Assembly: GCF_022179305.1 (NCBI RefSeq)
Contig: NZ_BPQP01000017.1
Location: 1 to 64,000, forward strand
DNA length: 64,000 bases
Direction: 5' to 3'
Source of the DNA: Methylobacterium iners
Lineage (GTDB): Bacteria > Pseudomonadota > Alphaproteobacteria > Rhizobiales > Beijerinckiaceae
Shown here piece by piece: positions 8,571 through 17,552 of this stretch (position 1 is the stretch's first letter; each line of letters opens with the position of its first letter). Position numbers and translations under genes: made by a program. The notes under the pieces were generated by a model. It had not been told where the DNA came from. It worked only from the letters and a program-made list of their open reading frames with translations, and did not search any database.

Positions 8571-9209
8571 CTATGCGTCGCTTCGAGCCTCAGCCCAAGC
8601 CCGCACTTGATCCATCCAGCTATCGGAAGCGAGCACGGCAATCCCTGGCAGGATCATCAGCAGCGTGATGCGCTCCGTCCGGTCGCGTTCGCCGAGCCTC
8701 ACCGCGCCTTTCCGCGCGAGAAAGCGCAGAATCTCGATGAGCCGGGACTCCTCGGGCGGATCATTTCGGGCCGCTGTTCGAATCGCCTCAGCAACGTCGT
8801 CCGTTGTGCACTCGACGACGCCGTCTGTGGTCACGCGGTGGTCACGTAGGCCCTCCTCATAGGTCAGTCGCAGCGCGAGGAGCACCAGAGTCTCGTCCTT
8901 GCGCAGGCGTTCGGCCTGTACATCGTGGCGGATCGCTTCGGCAGGAACTTTTAGGAACGCCATCTGATCGCGGTGCGAGACCGCAAAGTCATAGCCGATG
9001 CAGGCAAAGTAGCTCTGGAAGAAGGGTGCATAATGGGTGGCCAGTTCATAAGATCGGCCGATGCCCGGTGTGTCCGAATATACGCATTGCGCCTTCAACA
9101 ATACCTGAAGTGCACGCACGAGTTCGCCCTCGTCCGGCGCCTTCGCGCCCGACGGCGGTGGCTCGGCGCCGTCAATGATGGCCCGAAATTCCTCAAGCAC
9201 CGGTGGCAC
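8571..9209 (-). CDS. jetB: JetB-like (MukE/MksE-type) subunit
   Basis: This is the winged-helix partner that bridges the kleisin and the ATPase. The protein is about 212 residues if started at the GTG at 9209 (VPPVLEEFRAI), which overlaps the end of jetA by 17 bases, a typical coupled arrangement. A longer version from the ATG at 9287 would overlap jetA by 95 bases and is less likely. The central part (ALQVLLKAQCVYSDTPGIGR, then SYELATHYAPFF) matches my memory of the DUF4194/JetB family. The C-terminal half looks like a winged helix ending in a helical segment. It should work in a stoichiometric complex with the flanking genes. Confidence 0.8.
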   Translation of the reverse strand: MPPVLEEFRAIIDGAEPPPSGAKAPDEGELVRALQVLLKAQCVYSDTPGIGRSYELATHYAPFFQSYFACIGYDFAVSHRDQMAFLKVPAEAIRHDVQAERLRKDETLVLLALRLTYEEGLRDHRVTTDGVVECTTDDVAEAIRTAARNDPPEESRLIEILRFLARKGAVRLGERDRTERITLLMILPGIAVLASDSWMDQVRAWAEARSDA

Positions 9210-10587
9210 GCTCCACGATGAAGTCAGGGCAGTCCAACCATCCGTTCTCGATACGGCCCCCAACTCGCGCGATGTGATAACGGGCACTCAGGGTGCCGTC
9301 GAACAGCACGTCGATCTCACGCAGGCGCTGAAACACGATGAATTCGTCGACGTCGGCGACGCATATTTGTGAGCCGCGGATCGAAGACGCTGAGCCGAGC
9401 TTGTTCTCGATAAAGCGCACGACGCGATCAGGTGTCACTGCGACGCGTGTTCGGAATGCGTTCTTGGCCGCGATGAACGCCTCTATGGCTGGGTCAATGG
9501 TGATTTCGGGCAGAGGTTCGGCCCGAATAGGTGGCCGCCGCACGCGTGGAGCATAGAGATGCACCCCGCCCACAGGCGCTCGGAACAGAGATACAGGTGC
9601 TTGAGGTAGGCTGTGAAGTGCGGCTCCAGCAGCACCGATCGCCCGTAGGGCGGCGGCGGTGCGCTCGATCCGATCGGAGTCACGGTGATCTATGTAGCGC
9701 AAGGCTGCAGCGATACGACGCTCCAACCGGGCTACAATGTCGGCCACTCCGTCGAGATGTCGGTCGAGCCCCTCGAAGATGGACTGGATTTCTGCAAGAT
9801 CGGCTCGCACGCTCCGCTCGGCCAGCTCGATCGTGGAGGCGCGCCCCTCGCGCAATCCGGCCTCAGCCAAGGCTCGAATCGTCAGGGAGTCGCGAAGCGT
9901 TCGTCCCGCCTCGCGCACGATGCCTGATCGGAAGCGGAACGGATTGAACCGCGTGTGCAGCGTCCGGTAGTCACTCACGAGGTGGCGGGCGACAAACTCA
10001 TCGAAGTAGAGCCGAAAGGCTGCGTATTGGTCTTCCTCGCGCAGAATGCGATCCTCGATCTTGCGCATCGCACCAGCCAGGCTGCGAAGATGGCTGAGAA
10101 AGGCGCGCGAGGCCTTGGCCGCGTTAACGAGCGCCTCGGATCGATCGCTCGGATTAGCCGTGGCGCTCTCCAAGCTGCCGAGGACTTCGAGGACGGCGCC
10201 GCCGTAAGATCGGGTTTCGCCGCGGCCGAGGCGTCCGAGCTCCTCGATGACGAGGCGTGCATCCGGATCGAACTCAACGACAGGCACGTAGCGCTCACGA
10301 CGCTCCACCAACCAACCAGCGTCCAGCAGCCGTCGATAGATCGCGGAGCGACGTTCTACAGGATCAGCAGGCGTCGTTTCATCGTCGGCAATCTCGTCCT
10401 GCGACCAACCCGCTGAGAAATCCGCGATGGCTGCAAGGAGCTCTGTTTTTCGTAACGGCTCAATGCCGGTGCTGAAAACCTTCGACTGTAGATGCTGCAG
10501 TAGTGCCGCGTTGAACGCTCGGCTCGCCGAGGCAAGGGGCTTGAACAGGTCGTTGGGGAGGTGGTTGAAAAGCATTTTTGGCGGCAT
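9193..10587 (-). CDS. jetA: JetA-like (MukF/MksF-type) kleisin subunit
   Basis: A 464-residue protein, the usual size for JetA. The N-terminus MLFNHLPNDLFKPLASASR is characteristic, so the true start may be the second ATG at 10575. The N-terminal winged-helix region spans about residues 1-150, and a long helical middle (about 150-330) would bind the ATPase neck. It is the first gene of the jetABC operon and its stop lies inside jetB. No nuclease motif is present. Upstream, between 10588 and 12120, there is also no jetD candidate. Confidence 0.85.
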   Translation of the reverse strand: MPPKMLFNHLPNDLFKPLASASRAFNAALLQHLQSKVFSTGIEPLRKTELLAAIADFSAGWSQDEIADDETTPADPVERRSAIYRRLLDAGWLVERRERYVPVVEFDPDARLVIEELGRLGRGETRSYGGAVLEVLGSLESATANPSDRSEALVNAAKASRAFLSHLRSLAGAMRKIEDRILREEDQYAAFRLYFDEFVARHLVSDYRTLHTRFNPFRFRSGIVREAGRTLRDSLTIRALAEAGLREGRASTIELAERSVRADLAEIQSIFEGLDRHLDGVADIVARLERRIAAALRYIDHRDSDRIERTAAALRAIGAAGAALHSLPQAPVSLFRAPVGGVHLYAPRVRRPPIRAEPLPEITIDPAIEAFIAAKNAFRTRVAVTPDRVVRFIENKLGSASSIRGSQICVADVDEFIVFQRLREIDVLFDGTLSARYHIARVGGRIENGWLDCPDFIVERATGA

Positions 10588-10866
10588 TTAGGTTGGCACA
10601 TTTGATCAGTCAGACTCAACATCCCTTCCTGTGAGAAGAGGGTGCGGCCATCCTAGAGCATCAACGCGGTGCATGCTGGCTCATGGGAACTAAGGTGGCG
10701 AGCTGTGGCGACATGTCGTGCCGAAGGTTGGTGGCCCGCTTCAGAATGGGTAGCCGATCTCTGCTCACGCACGAAGTGGACCGCCTCTGGGGAGCCCTGC
10801 AACTGGTGCCCCGGAGCGCGAGCAAATCACTTGCGATGATGCGGCCCAACCGTGGGGGGAGCCTTG

Positions 10867-11046
10867 ATGTCTCTCGCTTCTGAGCTTCACCCCGACGCCG
10901 ACGAGGCTGGCGCATCTGCCGATGGTGAGGCCCAACCCCTTCCGATTGAAGGGCACCGAGTGCTCGCGGTCCGCGCGATCAAAGCCCTAAAAGGGCAAGG
11001 CGATCTGCTGTTGTTCAGTCTTGAGCACTTGCCCGCAACTCGGTGA
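10867..11046 (+). CDS. possible small hypothetical protein, 59 aa
   Basis: The ATG at 10867 follows a GGGGGAG purine run at good spacing. The product starts MSLASELHPDADEAG and ends in a basic helical segment (VLAVRAIKALKGQG). No family is recognised and it could be chance. It faces away from jetA. Confidence 0.3.
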   Translation: MSLASELHPDADEAGASADGEAQPLPIEGHRVLAVRAIKALKGQGDLLLFSLEHLPATR

Positions 11047-11061
11047 GAATGCCGCGGATCA

Positions 11062-11091
11062 CCCCATCAGCCGACCCGCTATGATGCGGCT
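11062..11091. repeat. 30-base dispersed repeat, copy 1
   Basis: The segment starts CCCCATCAGCCGACCC and ends GCTATGATGCGGCT. It matches positions 37794-37823 at 28 of 30 bases. Both copies are intergenic. Confidence 0.75.
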
Positions 11092-11186
11092 CTGAGCAAC
11101 GCGATGCGACCAACCTTGAGGAATTGCGTGCGGGGTCGCAGTGTCATGGGCTGCGCAAAGCACGTGAAGGCGTAGGACAATCTGCA

Positions 11187-11549
11187 ATGAAAGCCGCTCC
11201 ACTTGTCTCCGTGCTGCGGACACTCATGACAAACGCAGCGTTCGCTCAGGAGCAGGCTCAGTAGCCCTTGCTGCTCGATTGCACGAAGTTCTCGAAGAAG
11301 ACCGACGAGGCAGTCCTCGTGAAGCAGTTTGGCGGCGAGAACGTCGTGAGTGTCAAGCTCGACGGTGCCGAGGGTCAAACGGTTCGCGGGACGGCCGTCT
11401 TCCCTAAAGATCCCAGCCGCCGGCTGAAGGTGTACTGGCAAGACGAGGCAAAGCGGCGGGGCTTGGCCAGCATGGCCGTTCGCGGCAAGTCGGAGTGGAT
11501 GGTCCGCACCAGCCCTCGCCCTCGATCAGTAGCCCCATCGGAACGGTGA
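11187..11549 (+). pseudogene. broken exported protein gene
   Basis: The ATG at 11187 opens a signal peptide (MKAAPLVSVL, then MTNAAFAQEQAQ), but a TAG stop at 11262 interrupts it. The same frame then continues with a convincing mature protein (LLLDCTKFSKKTDEAVLVKQ, later VFPKDPSRRLKVYWQDEAK). This looks like an uncharacterised periplasmic family of Methylobacterium. After the segment RGKSEW (about 11490) the frame turns into sequence antisense to the phage-like remnant on the other strand, so the 3' end is also lost. A nonsense mutation plus a truncating junction make it a pseudogene. Confidence 0.7.
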
Positions 11550-11868
11550 TGCGTTCCGACTTGATGTTCCACTTGCCAGCATCGACAAGCAGCGACTTCC
11601 CCGCCGCAGCGGCTTTCGTGACCGCATCTTGAAGGCAGGCGCGAAGGTCTAGAGCGCCAGCATAAGATCTCACATCCGCGCGCTCGGCGACGGTGCAGTT
11701 GTCGAGCGTGTGGAGCCGGCGATCAAGAACTTCGGCGAGTGAGCGCGTGGCGCCGCGTGACATGACCGCGCCCTGGCGCTCAGCGTCGAGGCGTCGCCCG
11801 TTGAGCCAGGGCTCTAGATCTCCAACTTGTCGGGTGTCGAGATGTACTCGTTCCCGGACTTCCGACAA
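11404..11868 (-). pseudogene. truncated pectate-lyase/tailspike-type beta-helix N-terminus
   Basis: On the minus strand, MSRGATRSLAEVLDRRLHT leads into DLRACLQDAVTKAAAAGKSL and LVDAGKWNIKSERITVPMG, then LLIEGEG. This is the pattern at the start of phage tailspike and pectate-lyase-3 beta-helix domains, where an amphipathic helix precedes the first beta coils. Homology stops near 11510, where the frame runs into the antisense of the exported-protein remnant, so several hundred residues are missing. Its first about 20 residues overlap the small gene at 11814 in another frame. It is probably prophage debris. Confidence 0.5.
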
Positions 11869-12008
11869 ATCTTGATGTCGTCCGACATCCGGATTTCGCC
11901 GGTGTCCTTCACGCGCGGTGATGGCAGGACACGGTCGAAGGCCAGCACCGAAGCGCCAGGTGCGAAGGTCAGGAGGGCGGCGAGCAGAAGACGGAGGGCG
12001 ATCGTCAT
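11814..12008 (-). CDS. small secreted protein, 64 aa
   Basis: A signal peptide (MTIALRLLLAALLTFAPGAS, cleavage near VLA|FDRV) is followed by a 41-residue mature part containing DDIKICRKSGNEYISTPDKL. I do not know the family. The mature portion is short and the gene runs straight into the frame of the tailspike-like remnant, so it may be the N-terminus of a longer decayed protein. Confidence 0.5.
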   Translation of the reverse strand: MTIALRLLLAALLTFAPGASVLAFDRVLPSPRVKDTGEIRMSDDIKICRKSGNEYISTPDKLEI

Positions 12009-12120
12009 CGAGCGAGGATCCAGACTTTGGTGGCGCCGCGGCGCAGGCCGAGCGGGTGAAGGGCGCAGGCGCTCAGCGCCTCGAGTTGGCGACCGCGGAA
12101 GGGCGCCGTGGTGTCGTCAC

Positions 12121-12732
12121 TCACCCGCCGGCATCGTCTTCCGGTTCGAACAAGCCCGGGCGGCGCAGGCGCAGGGCCTGGACAAGCAGAGCTGTCTTCA
12201 TGTCGTTGATCGTGCCCATGGCGAAACGCTCGGCTAGATCGGCCAGCGGCACTTCAAGCACCAGCATCTGCTCGCCTTCCTCCGTAAGCCCACCGCCTGA
12301 GCCGATCCGATCGCCCTGCGAGTAGGGAGCAAGGAATAGGGCGATGCGCTCGCTGGAGACACTCGGCATGCTGTAGCCGTCGAAAACCTGTTCGAGGCTT
12401 GTCAGGCGAACGCCAGCCTCCTCGTAGGCCTCGCGGATGGCGGCCGCCCGCGTATCCCCGTCCTCGACGCCTCCGGCCGGAGCCTCGTCCACCTCGCCGG
12501 GCTCGCCCCAGAACATTGGACCAACACGAACCTGACGGACGAGAAGGGCGACACGCCGGTCAGGATCGTAGGGCAGGACGCACACGGCCCGGCCGTGATC
12601 CTCCAGGGCGCGCTCGACGAACGTTCCATCGCGCTCAACGATGGTGGCGATGCCGAAGGTGTTCCAGCCCTGATGGATGACGCGGAAGCGGAAGGCATCA
12701 GCCAAAACTCTTCCCTTCGACCGTCGCGTCAA
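12121..12732 (-). CDS. NudK-like Nudix hydrolase (GDP-mannose pyrophosphatase type)
   Basis: The Nudix box lies at residues 86-108 (AGGVEDGDTRAAAIREAYEE, then AGV) with R100, E101, E104 and E105 in place to bind the metal. It is shorter than the textbook box in the same way as E. coli NudK, and the later segment FLAPYSQGDRIGSGGGLTEE also matches the NudK pattern (…EYS…GGG…E). The family hydrolyses nucleotide sugars such as GDP-mannose or ADP-ribose to a sugar phosphate and a nucleoside monophosphate in the cytoplasm. The 203-residue length fits. The gene is alone, with small unrelated genes upstream. Exact substrate is uncertain. Confidence 0.85.
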   Translation of the reverse strand: MTRRSKGRVLADAFRFRVIHQGWNTFGIATIVERDGTFVERALEDHGRAVCVLPYDPDRRVALLVRQVRVGPMFWGEPGEVDEAPAGGVEDGDTRAAAIREAYEEAGVRLTSLEQVFDGYSMPSVSSERIALFLAPYSQGDRIGSGGGLTEEGEQMLVLEVPLADLAERFAMGTINDMKTALLVQALRLRRPGLFEPEDDAGG

Positions 12733-12753
12733 TCTAAATGGATCTGCTAGAGA

Positions 12754-12933
12754 TCAGGCAAGCTGCCCAAGGCGGGCGTTAGCCTCTGCAAGCGCTTGCT
12801 CGACAGATGGATACGGTGTTGCTGCCTCTTCGCGGAACATGGAGTGGGTTCCGCACATCGTCCAAAGGTACTTGGACGGGTCGGAAGGGGCTGGCCGTAT
12901 CTGGATCCGGTATGCCGCGTTGCCGGTCGCCAT
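12754..12933 (-). CDS. small conserved-looking protein, 59 aa
   Basis: Started at the ATG at 12933, the product reads MATGNAAYRIQIRPAPSDPS and ends YPSVEQALAEANARLGQLA, with a beta-rich front and an amphipathic C-terminal helix. Such small proteins with a central WTMCG-type segment look genuine but have no known function. An in-frame longer version from 12972 lacks support. It is 21 bases upstream of the Nudix gene on the same strand and may be co-transcribed with it. Confidence 0.5.
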   Translation of the reverse strand: MATGNAAYRIQIRPAPSDPSKYLWTMCGTHSMFREEAATPYPSVEQALAEANARLGQLA

Positions 12934-13130
12934 GTCCCGCCTCCGAAAACTGAATTTTGCTACTTGAAGCATATGCCAGAAGGGCGCAGCTTAGTTCCAA
13001 TCCGAGATGGGCAAAGCAGGACGGATCTGAACGCGACGTCTCACCCCTTCACCGGCCGAGCCAGTAGGATCGCCGTGCGCACCGCACTGCGCTTCGAGAC
13101 GTCCTGGATGGCGGGATCGGCAAGCATGCT

Positions 13131-13301
13131 TTACGCATAGGGACTTTTGGCTACGGCACCAGCGAGGTCCGCAACGTGCTCGCCAATGACGAAGTGGCTG
13201 GTCGTTGGAAGGGCCATATAGGCATCAACGGCGGCCTTCAGTTCGTCGTCGCTAATCGCCTTTGCCTTGAACAAATCGCCGAAATAGGGGTCCTCGGCCA
13301 T
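13131..13301 (-). CDS. small hypothetical protein, 56 aa
   Basis: On the minus strand, the ATG at 13301 gives MAEDPYFGDLFKAKAISDDE followed by LKAAVDAYMALPTTSHFVIG and EHVADLAGAVAKSPYA, with stop TAA at 13131. Codon use is regular and the composition is that of a helical soluble protein. No family is recognised. Confidence 0.45.
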   Translation of the reverse strand: MAEDPYFGDLFKAKAISDDELKAAVDAYMALPTTSHFVIGEHVADLAGAVAKSPYA

Positions 13302-13548
13302 CGCTACTGCATCCTCTTGGAACCGCCCATCAGGCCGTATCGTTCACCGGCCTAATGCGGCAAATAACCTCCCGCCTACACGCCTGGTCCCGATGGGCTA
13401 ATGCACCCCGCGGACGCTCGTACCTTCCATCAGGGCCTTAAGTGGTCTTCACCTCGTTGATCTCGCCGGCTGAGACATGCAAGTCGGTTTCGGCGGCGAA
13501 ACGGTACAACCGCCGAGTGGGTTAAGGAGCGAGCGAAGGAGTTCGGCT

Positions 13549-14910
13549 GTGCCCCACCTGATGGCTCTCGTGGCGATCCTACTCGTAGCTGGGACGGTCC
13601 ATCTTCCAGCCAGAGCCGAAGACGCTGCAACGGTGCGCTGGCCAGCCCAGGGTGCTCGAGCTGAGATCCGTGGACCGTTTCGCGGATCGGACATTGTGGT
13701 TAGTACGTCGTCGCGCACCGCAGGAGCGATCGACAGCATGACCTGGGCGGGGCGCGAGTTCGTCAACGCCTACGATCATGGCCGTGAGTTACAATCGGCA
13801 GCATCGTTCGACGGGTATGGAGAGTGTTTCAACCCGACTGAGGCAGGCAGCGACAAAGACGGTACGGGTGCGACCAGTACCAGCTGGTTGGCTGAGGTTC
13901 GTACAGGTCAGAACTGGCTCCAAACGAAAAGCCAAATGGCCTTCTTCCTAATGCCAGGCCAAACCACGCCCGGATGCCCGAAGGGGCCGGGGCCTTACAG
14001 CACGCTGCGGTCTGACTATGCGTTGACAAAGCGCGTTTCGATTGGAGTCCACGGTATCGCTAACGCAATCGAATACCGGGCGACTTTCTCAGTACCACGC
14101 GCCCACAGCTCCGCGGGCTACGAGGTGGCTACCGCTTACATGCCACCCAATTTCACGCGCTTCTGGACCTACGATCCCTCTCGCCGGGAGTTGTTACCGC
14201 TCTCGGATGGGCCCGGCGAGCAGAGCATTCCTGTCATTCTGGCAACTGAAGATGGCTCTCACGCTATGGGCGTGTACAGCCCGGCTTTGCCACAAGCTTC
14301 GTTCCCCAACCTGGGCTACGGGCGTTGGAGCTTCACCGACCTTCCTGGACCGGGCAATGCGACAGTGAAATGGAACTGTGTCTTACGCGAAGACAATCTC
14401 TCGCCGGGTGATCGTACCTTCATTTGCTACGTGCTGATCGGGACGCTTGATGACGTTCAAGCTGGGATGAGCGCGCTCCAAGCTGCAGTGACGGGGAGTC
14501 GCACTGAAGCCTCACAGCCAGAGCTCCATCACGGTAGATCAAGAGCCAATCCAGGGGTGCGGCTTTTCGTTGGCATAGAACCGAACTGCAACTCCGGGAT
14601 CATCACAACCGACGCAAAGTTCGGAGGTTGCGCAACTGCACCAATTGGCTGGACGCTGGCGAGGCGGTCTGCACCTGGTGATCTACCAATCTACGTCAGC
14701 ACAGCGGATGGACCCAGCGCCGGTGTTGTGACGAGCAACCCTGACCACCGCGATGCCCCAACAAGGTCAATCGGGTTCCTCCTACCCAGTGCGTCAGACG
14801 GAACTCCGGTTTATGTCGGCACCCAGGATGGCTGCAACGCGGGGGTAGCTTCCACAAACTCGGCGCACCTCAACTGTAGCAGTGTCCTTTTGGGTGTTGC
14901 GTTACCGTAA
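13549..14910 (+). CDS. secreted protein of unknown function, about 453 aa
   Basis: A GTG start at 13549 preceded by AAGGAG gives a signal peptide (MALVAILLVAGTVHLPARA, cleavage before EDAA). The mature protein has an N-terminal beta-rich domain of about 330 residues with motifs such as SMTWAGREFVNAYDHGREL and DGYGECFNP. This is followed by a C-terminal region with two or three related blocks built on 'CNSG/CNAG…TTDA/STNS…C' (for example EPNCNSGIITTDAKFGGC and TQDGCNAGVASTNSAHLNC). These look like small repeated beta motifs with paired cysteines. I cannot assign an enzyme family. It probably acts in the periplasm or outside the cell. No operon partner. Confidence 0.7.
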   Translation: MPHLMALVAILLVAGTVHLPARAEDAATVRWPAQGARAEIRGPFRGSDIVVSTSSRTAGAIDSMTWAGREFVNAYDHGRELQSAASFDGYGECFNPTEAGSDKDGTGATSTSWLAEVRTGQNWLQTKSQMAFFLMPGQTTPGCPKGPGPYSTLRSDYALTKRVSIGVHGIANAIEYRATFSVPRAHSSAGYEVATAYMPPNFTRFWTYDPSRRELLPLSDGPGEQSIPVILATEDGSHAMGVYSPALPQASFPNLGYGRWSFTDLPGPGNATVKWNCVLREDNLSPGDRTFICYVLIGTLDDVQAGMSALQAAVTGSRTEASQPELHHGRSRANPGVRLFVGIEPNCNSGIITTDAKFGGCATAPIGWTLARRSAPGDLPIYVSTADGPSAGVVTSNPDHRDAPTRSIGFLLPSASDGTPVYVGTQDGCNAGVASTNSAHLNCSSVLLGVALP

Positions 14911-14966
14911 CGAGCGTTGTTCGTCCCGGTCGAGGCCGGCGTAATGACAAGCGTTCCGTCTCGCAC

Positions 14967-15116
14967 ATGGCGGTCATGGACGCCTGCAACGTGCGCTGGG
15001 GCCGCGGCGTCGTGCCGGGCACCGCGGGGCTGGCCTCGTCGCGCAAAGATTCGTCGACGAAGTTCGAGATGGAGGGCAGGTGGCGGATGGCGACCGCGGT
15101 CAATGACATAGCGTGA
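14967..15116 (+). pseudogene. 3' remnant of a UmuC-type Y-family DNA polymerase
   Basis: The frame from 14967 reads MAVMDACNVRWGRGVVPGTA, GLASSRKDSSTKFEMEGRWR and ends NDIA before TGA at 15114. The order LMA(V/A)xDxxNxRWGRG…AG…STKFEM is how the DUF4113 tail of UmuC-like lesion-bypass polymerases ends. Only about 50-60 codons remain and no upstream polymerase domain exists. The assignment rests on remembered family pattern. Confidence 0.45.
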
Positions 15117-15289
15117 TTCTCGGACGGGCAGGGGCGGGGTGGCGAGAACACTCCCGCCACTCCCTAAAGCGTCACGCCGCAGAGCGTCTATTAACTCTTT
15201 TTATCGATTGTCGCCTTCCGAGTGTCTTGCTCGACCGACTGCGATCGAAAGCCTCGAACCAGTCGCTTGTGGTAGCTGCCGGATCTGCG

Positions 15290-16975
15290 ATGCGCCTTTC
15301 TCTGAAGACCATCCTTCCCGCCTTGTTCGGCTTTGTCGCAATGATCGCGGCGGCTCAGGGCGCACTTACGCTCTTCGATTTGGCCCGCATCCGAAGCAGC
15401 GTCACAGAAGTCGCGTCGAACTGGCTACCATCCTTCGAAGGGGTCAGTGGAATCAGCAGCTTGGTGGATCAGGTTCGCATCAGCCAGTACCGCCTCGTGA
15501 TTGCCTCGACCGACGATCAGAAGCTTGAGGCACACCGGAGGCAGTACACCGAGGCAGTCGAGAGGCTGGGCGAAGCTCGTAAGCGCTACGAGCCTTCGAT
15601 TACAGCTCCCGCGGAGCGCGCCATCTACGACGAGTTCGCTCGTATATGGACGACCTTCATTCAATCGACCGAGCATCTTGATCTGTTGATGAGCGCCGGA
15701 AGCCAGGCTGAAGCCCAAGCCGAGCTGATCAGTCCTGCCGTGCTGAAGCTGCATGCTGAGGCCACCACTGCTCTTGCACGCGGGGTTGCCTACAACAGAG
15801 ATGGTGCGAGGCGCGATGTCGATGCGAGTGTCGCCAGCACGGACGCGGCCTCAAAGACCGCCTACATCGCGATCGGCATCGCTATGCTGGCTGCTTTCGG
15901 AGCGATGCTGTTCAGTTTCATGCGGATTTCGCGCCCAATAACGCAGATCACCACGACCATGGGCGCTGTTGCCAAGGGTGATGTAGCCGCCGCTGTGCCT
16001 TACCGCGAACGCCTTGACGAAATCGGCGCGATGGCAGCAGCAGTTGAGGTGTTCAAGGACAACCTGATCCGCAGCCGGCAGCTCGAGAACGAGACTGAAC
16101 TGGCTCGGGCCGGAGCCGAAGTCCAGCGTAAGGCAGCGATGCGCGAGATGGCCGACAGCTTCGAGCGTGCTGTCGGCGGCATCGTGGAGATGGTGACGTC
16201 CGCTGCCACCGAGCTGCAAGCCACAGCACAGGGCATGGCCGGGACGGCAAGCCTGACCGCCAAGCAGTCGACCACCGTCGCTGCAGCGGCGGAGAAGGCC
16301 GCCGCCAACGTCACTACCGTGGCTGCCGCCGCCGAGGAGCTTGGCTCGTCCGTCGCCGAGATCGGCCGACAGGTGAACGGTTCTGCCAACCTCGCGCAGA
16401 CGGCGGTCGCAGAAGCTAACCAGACAGCGGCTCTTGTTCAGGAACTCAGCGGAGCCGTGTCGAAGATCGGCGACGTCGTGGCGATGATCTCGTCCATTGC
16501 TGGTCAGACCAACCTGCTTGCGCTCAACGCCACGATTGAGGCGGCGCGAGCGGGCGAGGCGGGACGCGGCTTTGCGGTGGTCGCGACCGAGGTCAAGGAA
16601 CTTGCCAGCCAGACGGCAAGGGCGACGGAAGAGATCAGCGGCCAGATCGGTCGCATCCAGGGATCGACCGGGCAGGCCGTCAGCGCCATCGGCACCATCA
16701 CAGCTCGCATTCAGGAAATCAGTGGTGTTGCCACCACCATTGCTGCAGCGGTCGAGGAGCAGGGTGCAGCCACGCAGGAGATCGTGCGCAACGTCTCTCA
16801 AGCTGCCGTGGGAACCAGCCAAGTCACGACGAACATCGGTGGCGTTGCAAGCGCAGTCGAGGAAGCGGGCGCAACGGCTAGCCAGGTTCTGTCGTCGGCC
16901 TCGGAGTTATCGCGTCAATCGGAGCACCTGAGCAGCGAGGTCAAACGCTTCCTTGCCACCGTACGCGCTGCATGA
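15290..16975 (+). CDS. methyl-accepting chemotaxis protein
   Basis: The start at 15290 ([20 protein letters not shown]) gives 561 residues, with transmembrane segment 1 at about 7-30, a four-helix-bundle-type periplasmic sensor at about 31-188 and segment 2 at about 189-210. A HAMP linker follows (about 211-263, containing [17 protein letters not shown]). The cytoplasmic signalling hairpin carries the highly conserved tip [20 protein letters not shown] at about 405-424, followed by [15 protein letters not shown]. The tip contacts CheA/CheW. No che genes are nearby, so it is an orphan receptor. A longer frame to 15113 has no support. Confidence 0.92.
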   Translation: MRLSLKTILPALFGFVAMIAAAQGALTLFDLARIRSSVTEVASNWLPSFEGVSGISSLVDQVRISQYRLVIASTDDQKLEAHRRQYTEAVERLGEARKRYEPSITAPAERAIYDEFARIWTTFIQSTEHLDLLMSAGSQAEAQAELISPAVLKLHAEATTALARGVAYNRDGARRDVDASVASTDAASKTAYIAIGIAMLAAFGAMLFSFMRISRPITQITTTMGAVAKGDVAAAVPYRERLDEIGAMAAAVEVFKDNLIRSRQLENETELARAGAEVQRKAAMREMADSFERAVGGIVEMVTSAATELQATAQGMAGTASLTAKQSTTVAAAAEKAAANVTTVAAAAEELGSSVAEIGRQVNGSANLAQTAVAEANQTAALVQELSGAVSKIGDVVAMISSIAGQTNLLALNATIEAARAGEAGRGFAVVATEVKELASQTARATEEISGQIGRIQGSTGQAVSAIGTITARIQEISGVATTIAAAVEEQGAATQEIVRNVSQAAVGTSQVTTNIGGVASAVEEAGATASQVLSSASELSRQSEHLSSEVKRFLATVRAA

Positions 16976-17207
16976 GGGAATGCCAGTGTTGGCCTTTGTC
17001 GCGGGAGAGGCGAACACCATAAGGCCGACGTTGATCAATAAAACTCGAAAAGGCGGATGCAACTGAAGTTTAAGTCGAGTAGAGTGCCTAAAGAGGATGG
17101 TCGGCAAGAGTTGGTAGAGGGCATGCCAGGGTCAGAATAGACGATCAGGTTGCTTCAGCAATCCGTGTTCGCCACTATTCTTGGGTTCAAGTGCAACGCT
17201 GGCTGCA
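16976..17207. other. intergenic region after the chemoreceptor
   Basis: Convergent to the next minus-strand gene. I see no strong hairpin with a T-run and no other feature. Confidence 0.35.
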
Positions 17208-17552
17208 TCAACCCTTCCTTCTGCGTGCTCGGGCGATGAAACCCTTGATACCACCCGCATCGCCGGACGTGTACGGAGGCGGGGCGAGGGTGCTCTCTGA
17301 TGCAGAAGGCTCTTCTGCCTCCGGCAAGCTCTCCTCTGCTGCATCAGCTATCTCATGGAGTGCTTGAGTCAGCATGGGTGGCCATGGCTCCCCAAGATCC
17401 TGAAACAGGCCAGCTGCTTTGAGCAGCGCTTCCACCTGCTCGGCCGGGATCTCTTGCCCTAGAAGCTGCGAATTGAGTACGCGATCGCTCAGCGCACCCG
17501 CGAGACGAACCGCCTCGGTTAGGCGGCTTCTTGTGGCGTCAGTCTCGCTCAC
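17208..17552 (-). CDS. hypothetical protein, 114 aa
   Basis: Started at the GTG at 17552 (SETDATRSRLTEAVRLAGAL), the protein is helical and acidic in the middle (LGQEIPAEQVEALLKAAGLF). It ends in a disordered Pro/Gly stretch with a basic tail (GGIKGFIARARRRKG). No family or motif is recognised. Longer versions from 17732 run into low-quality sequence, and an upstream ATG is not supported. Confidence 0.5.
   Translation of the reverse strand: MSETDATRSRLTEAVRLAGALSDRVLNSQLLGQEIPAEQVEALLKAAGLFQDLGEPWPPMLTQALHEIADAAEESLPEAEEPSASESTLAPPPYTSGDAGGIKGFIARARRRKG

Larger units (their letters stand above)
10588..11186. other. intergenic region upstream of jetA, mostly without genes
   Basis: This should hold the jetABC promoter on the minus strand. 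The only plausible frame is the small one at 10867-11046. A 30-base dispersed repeat lies at 11062-11091. Confidence 0.4.
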
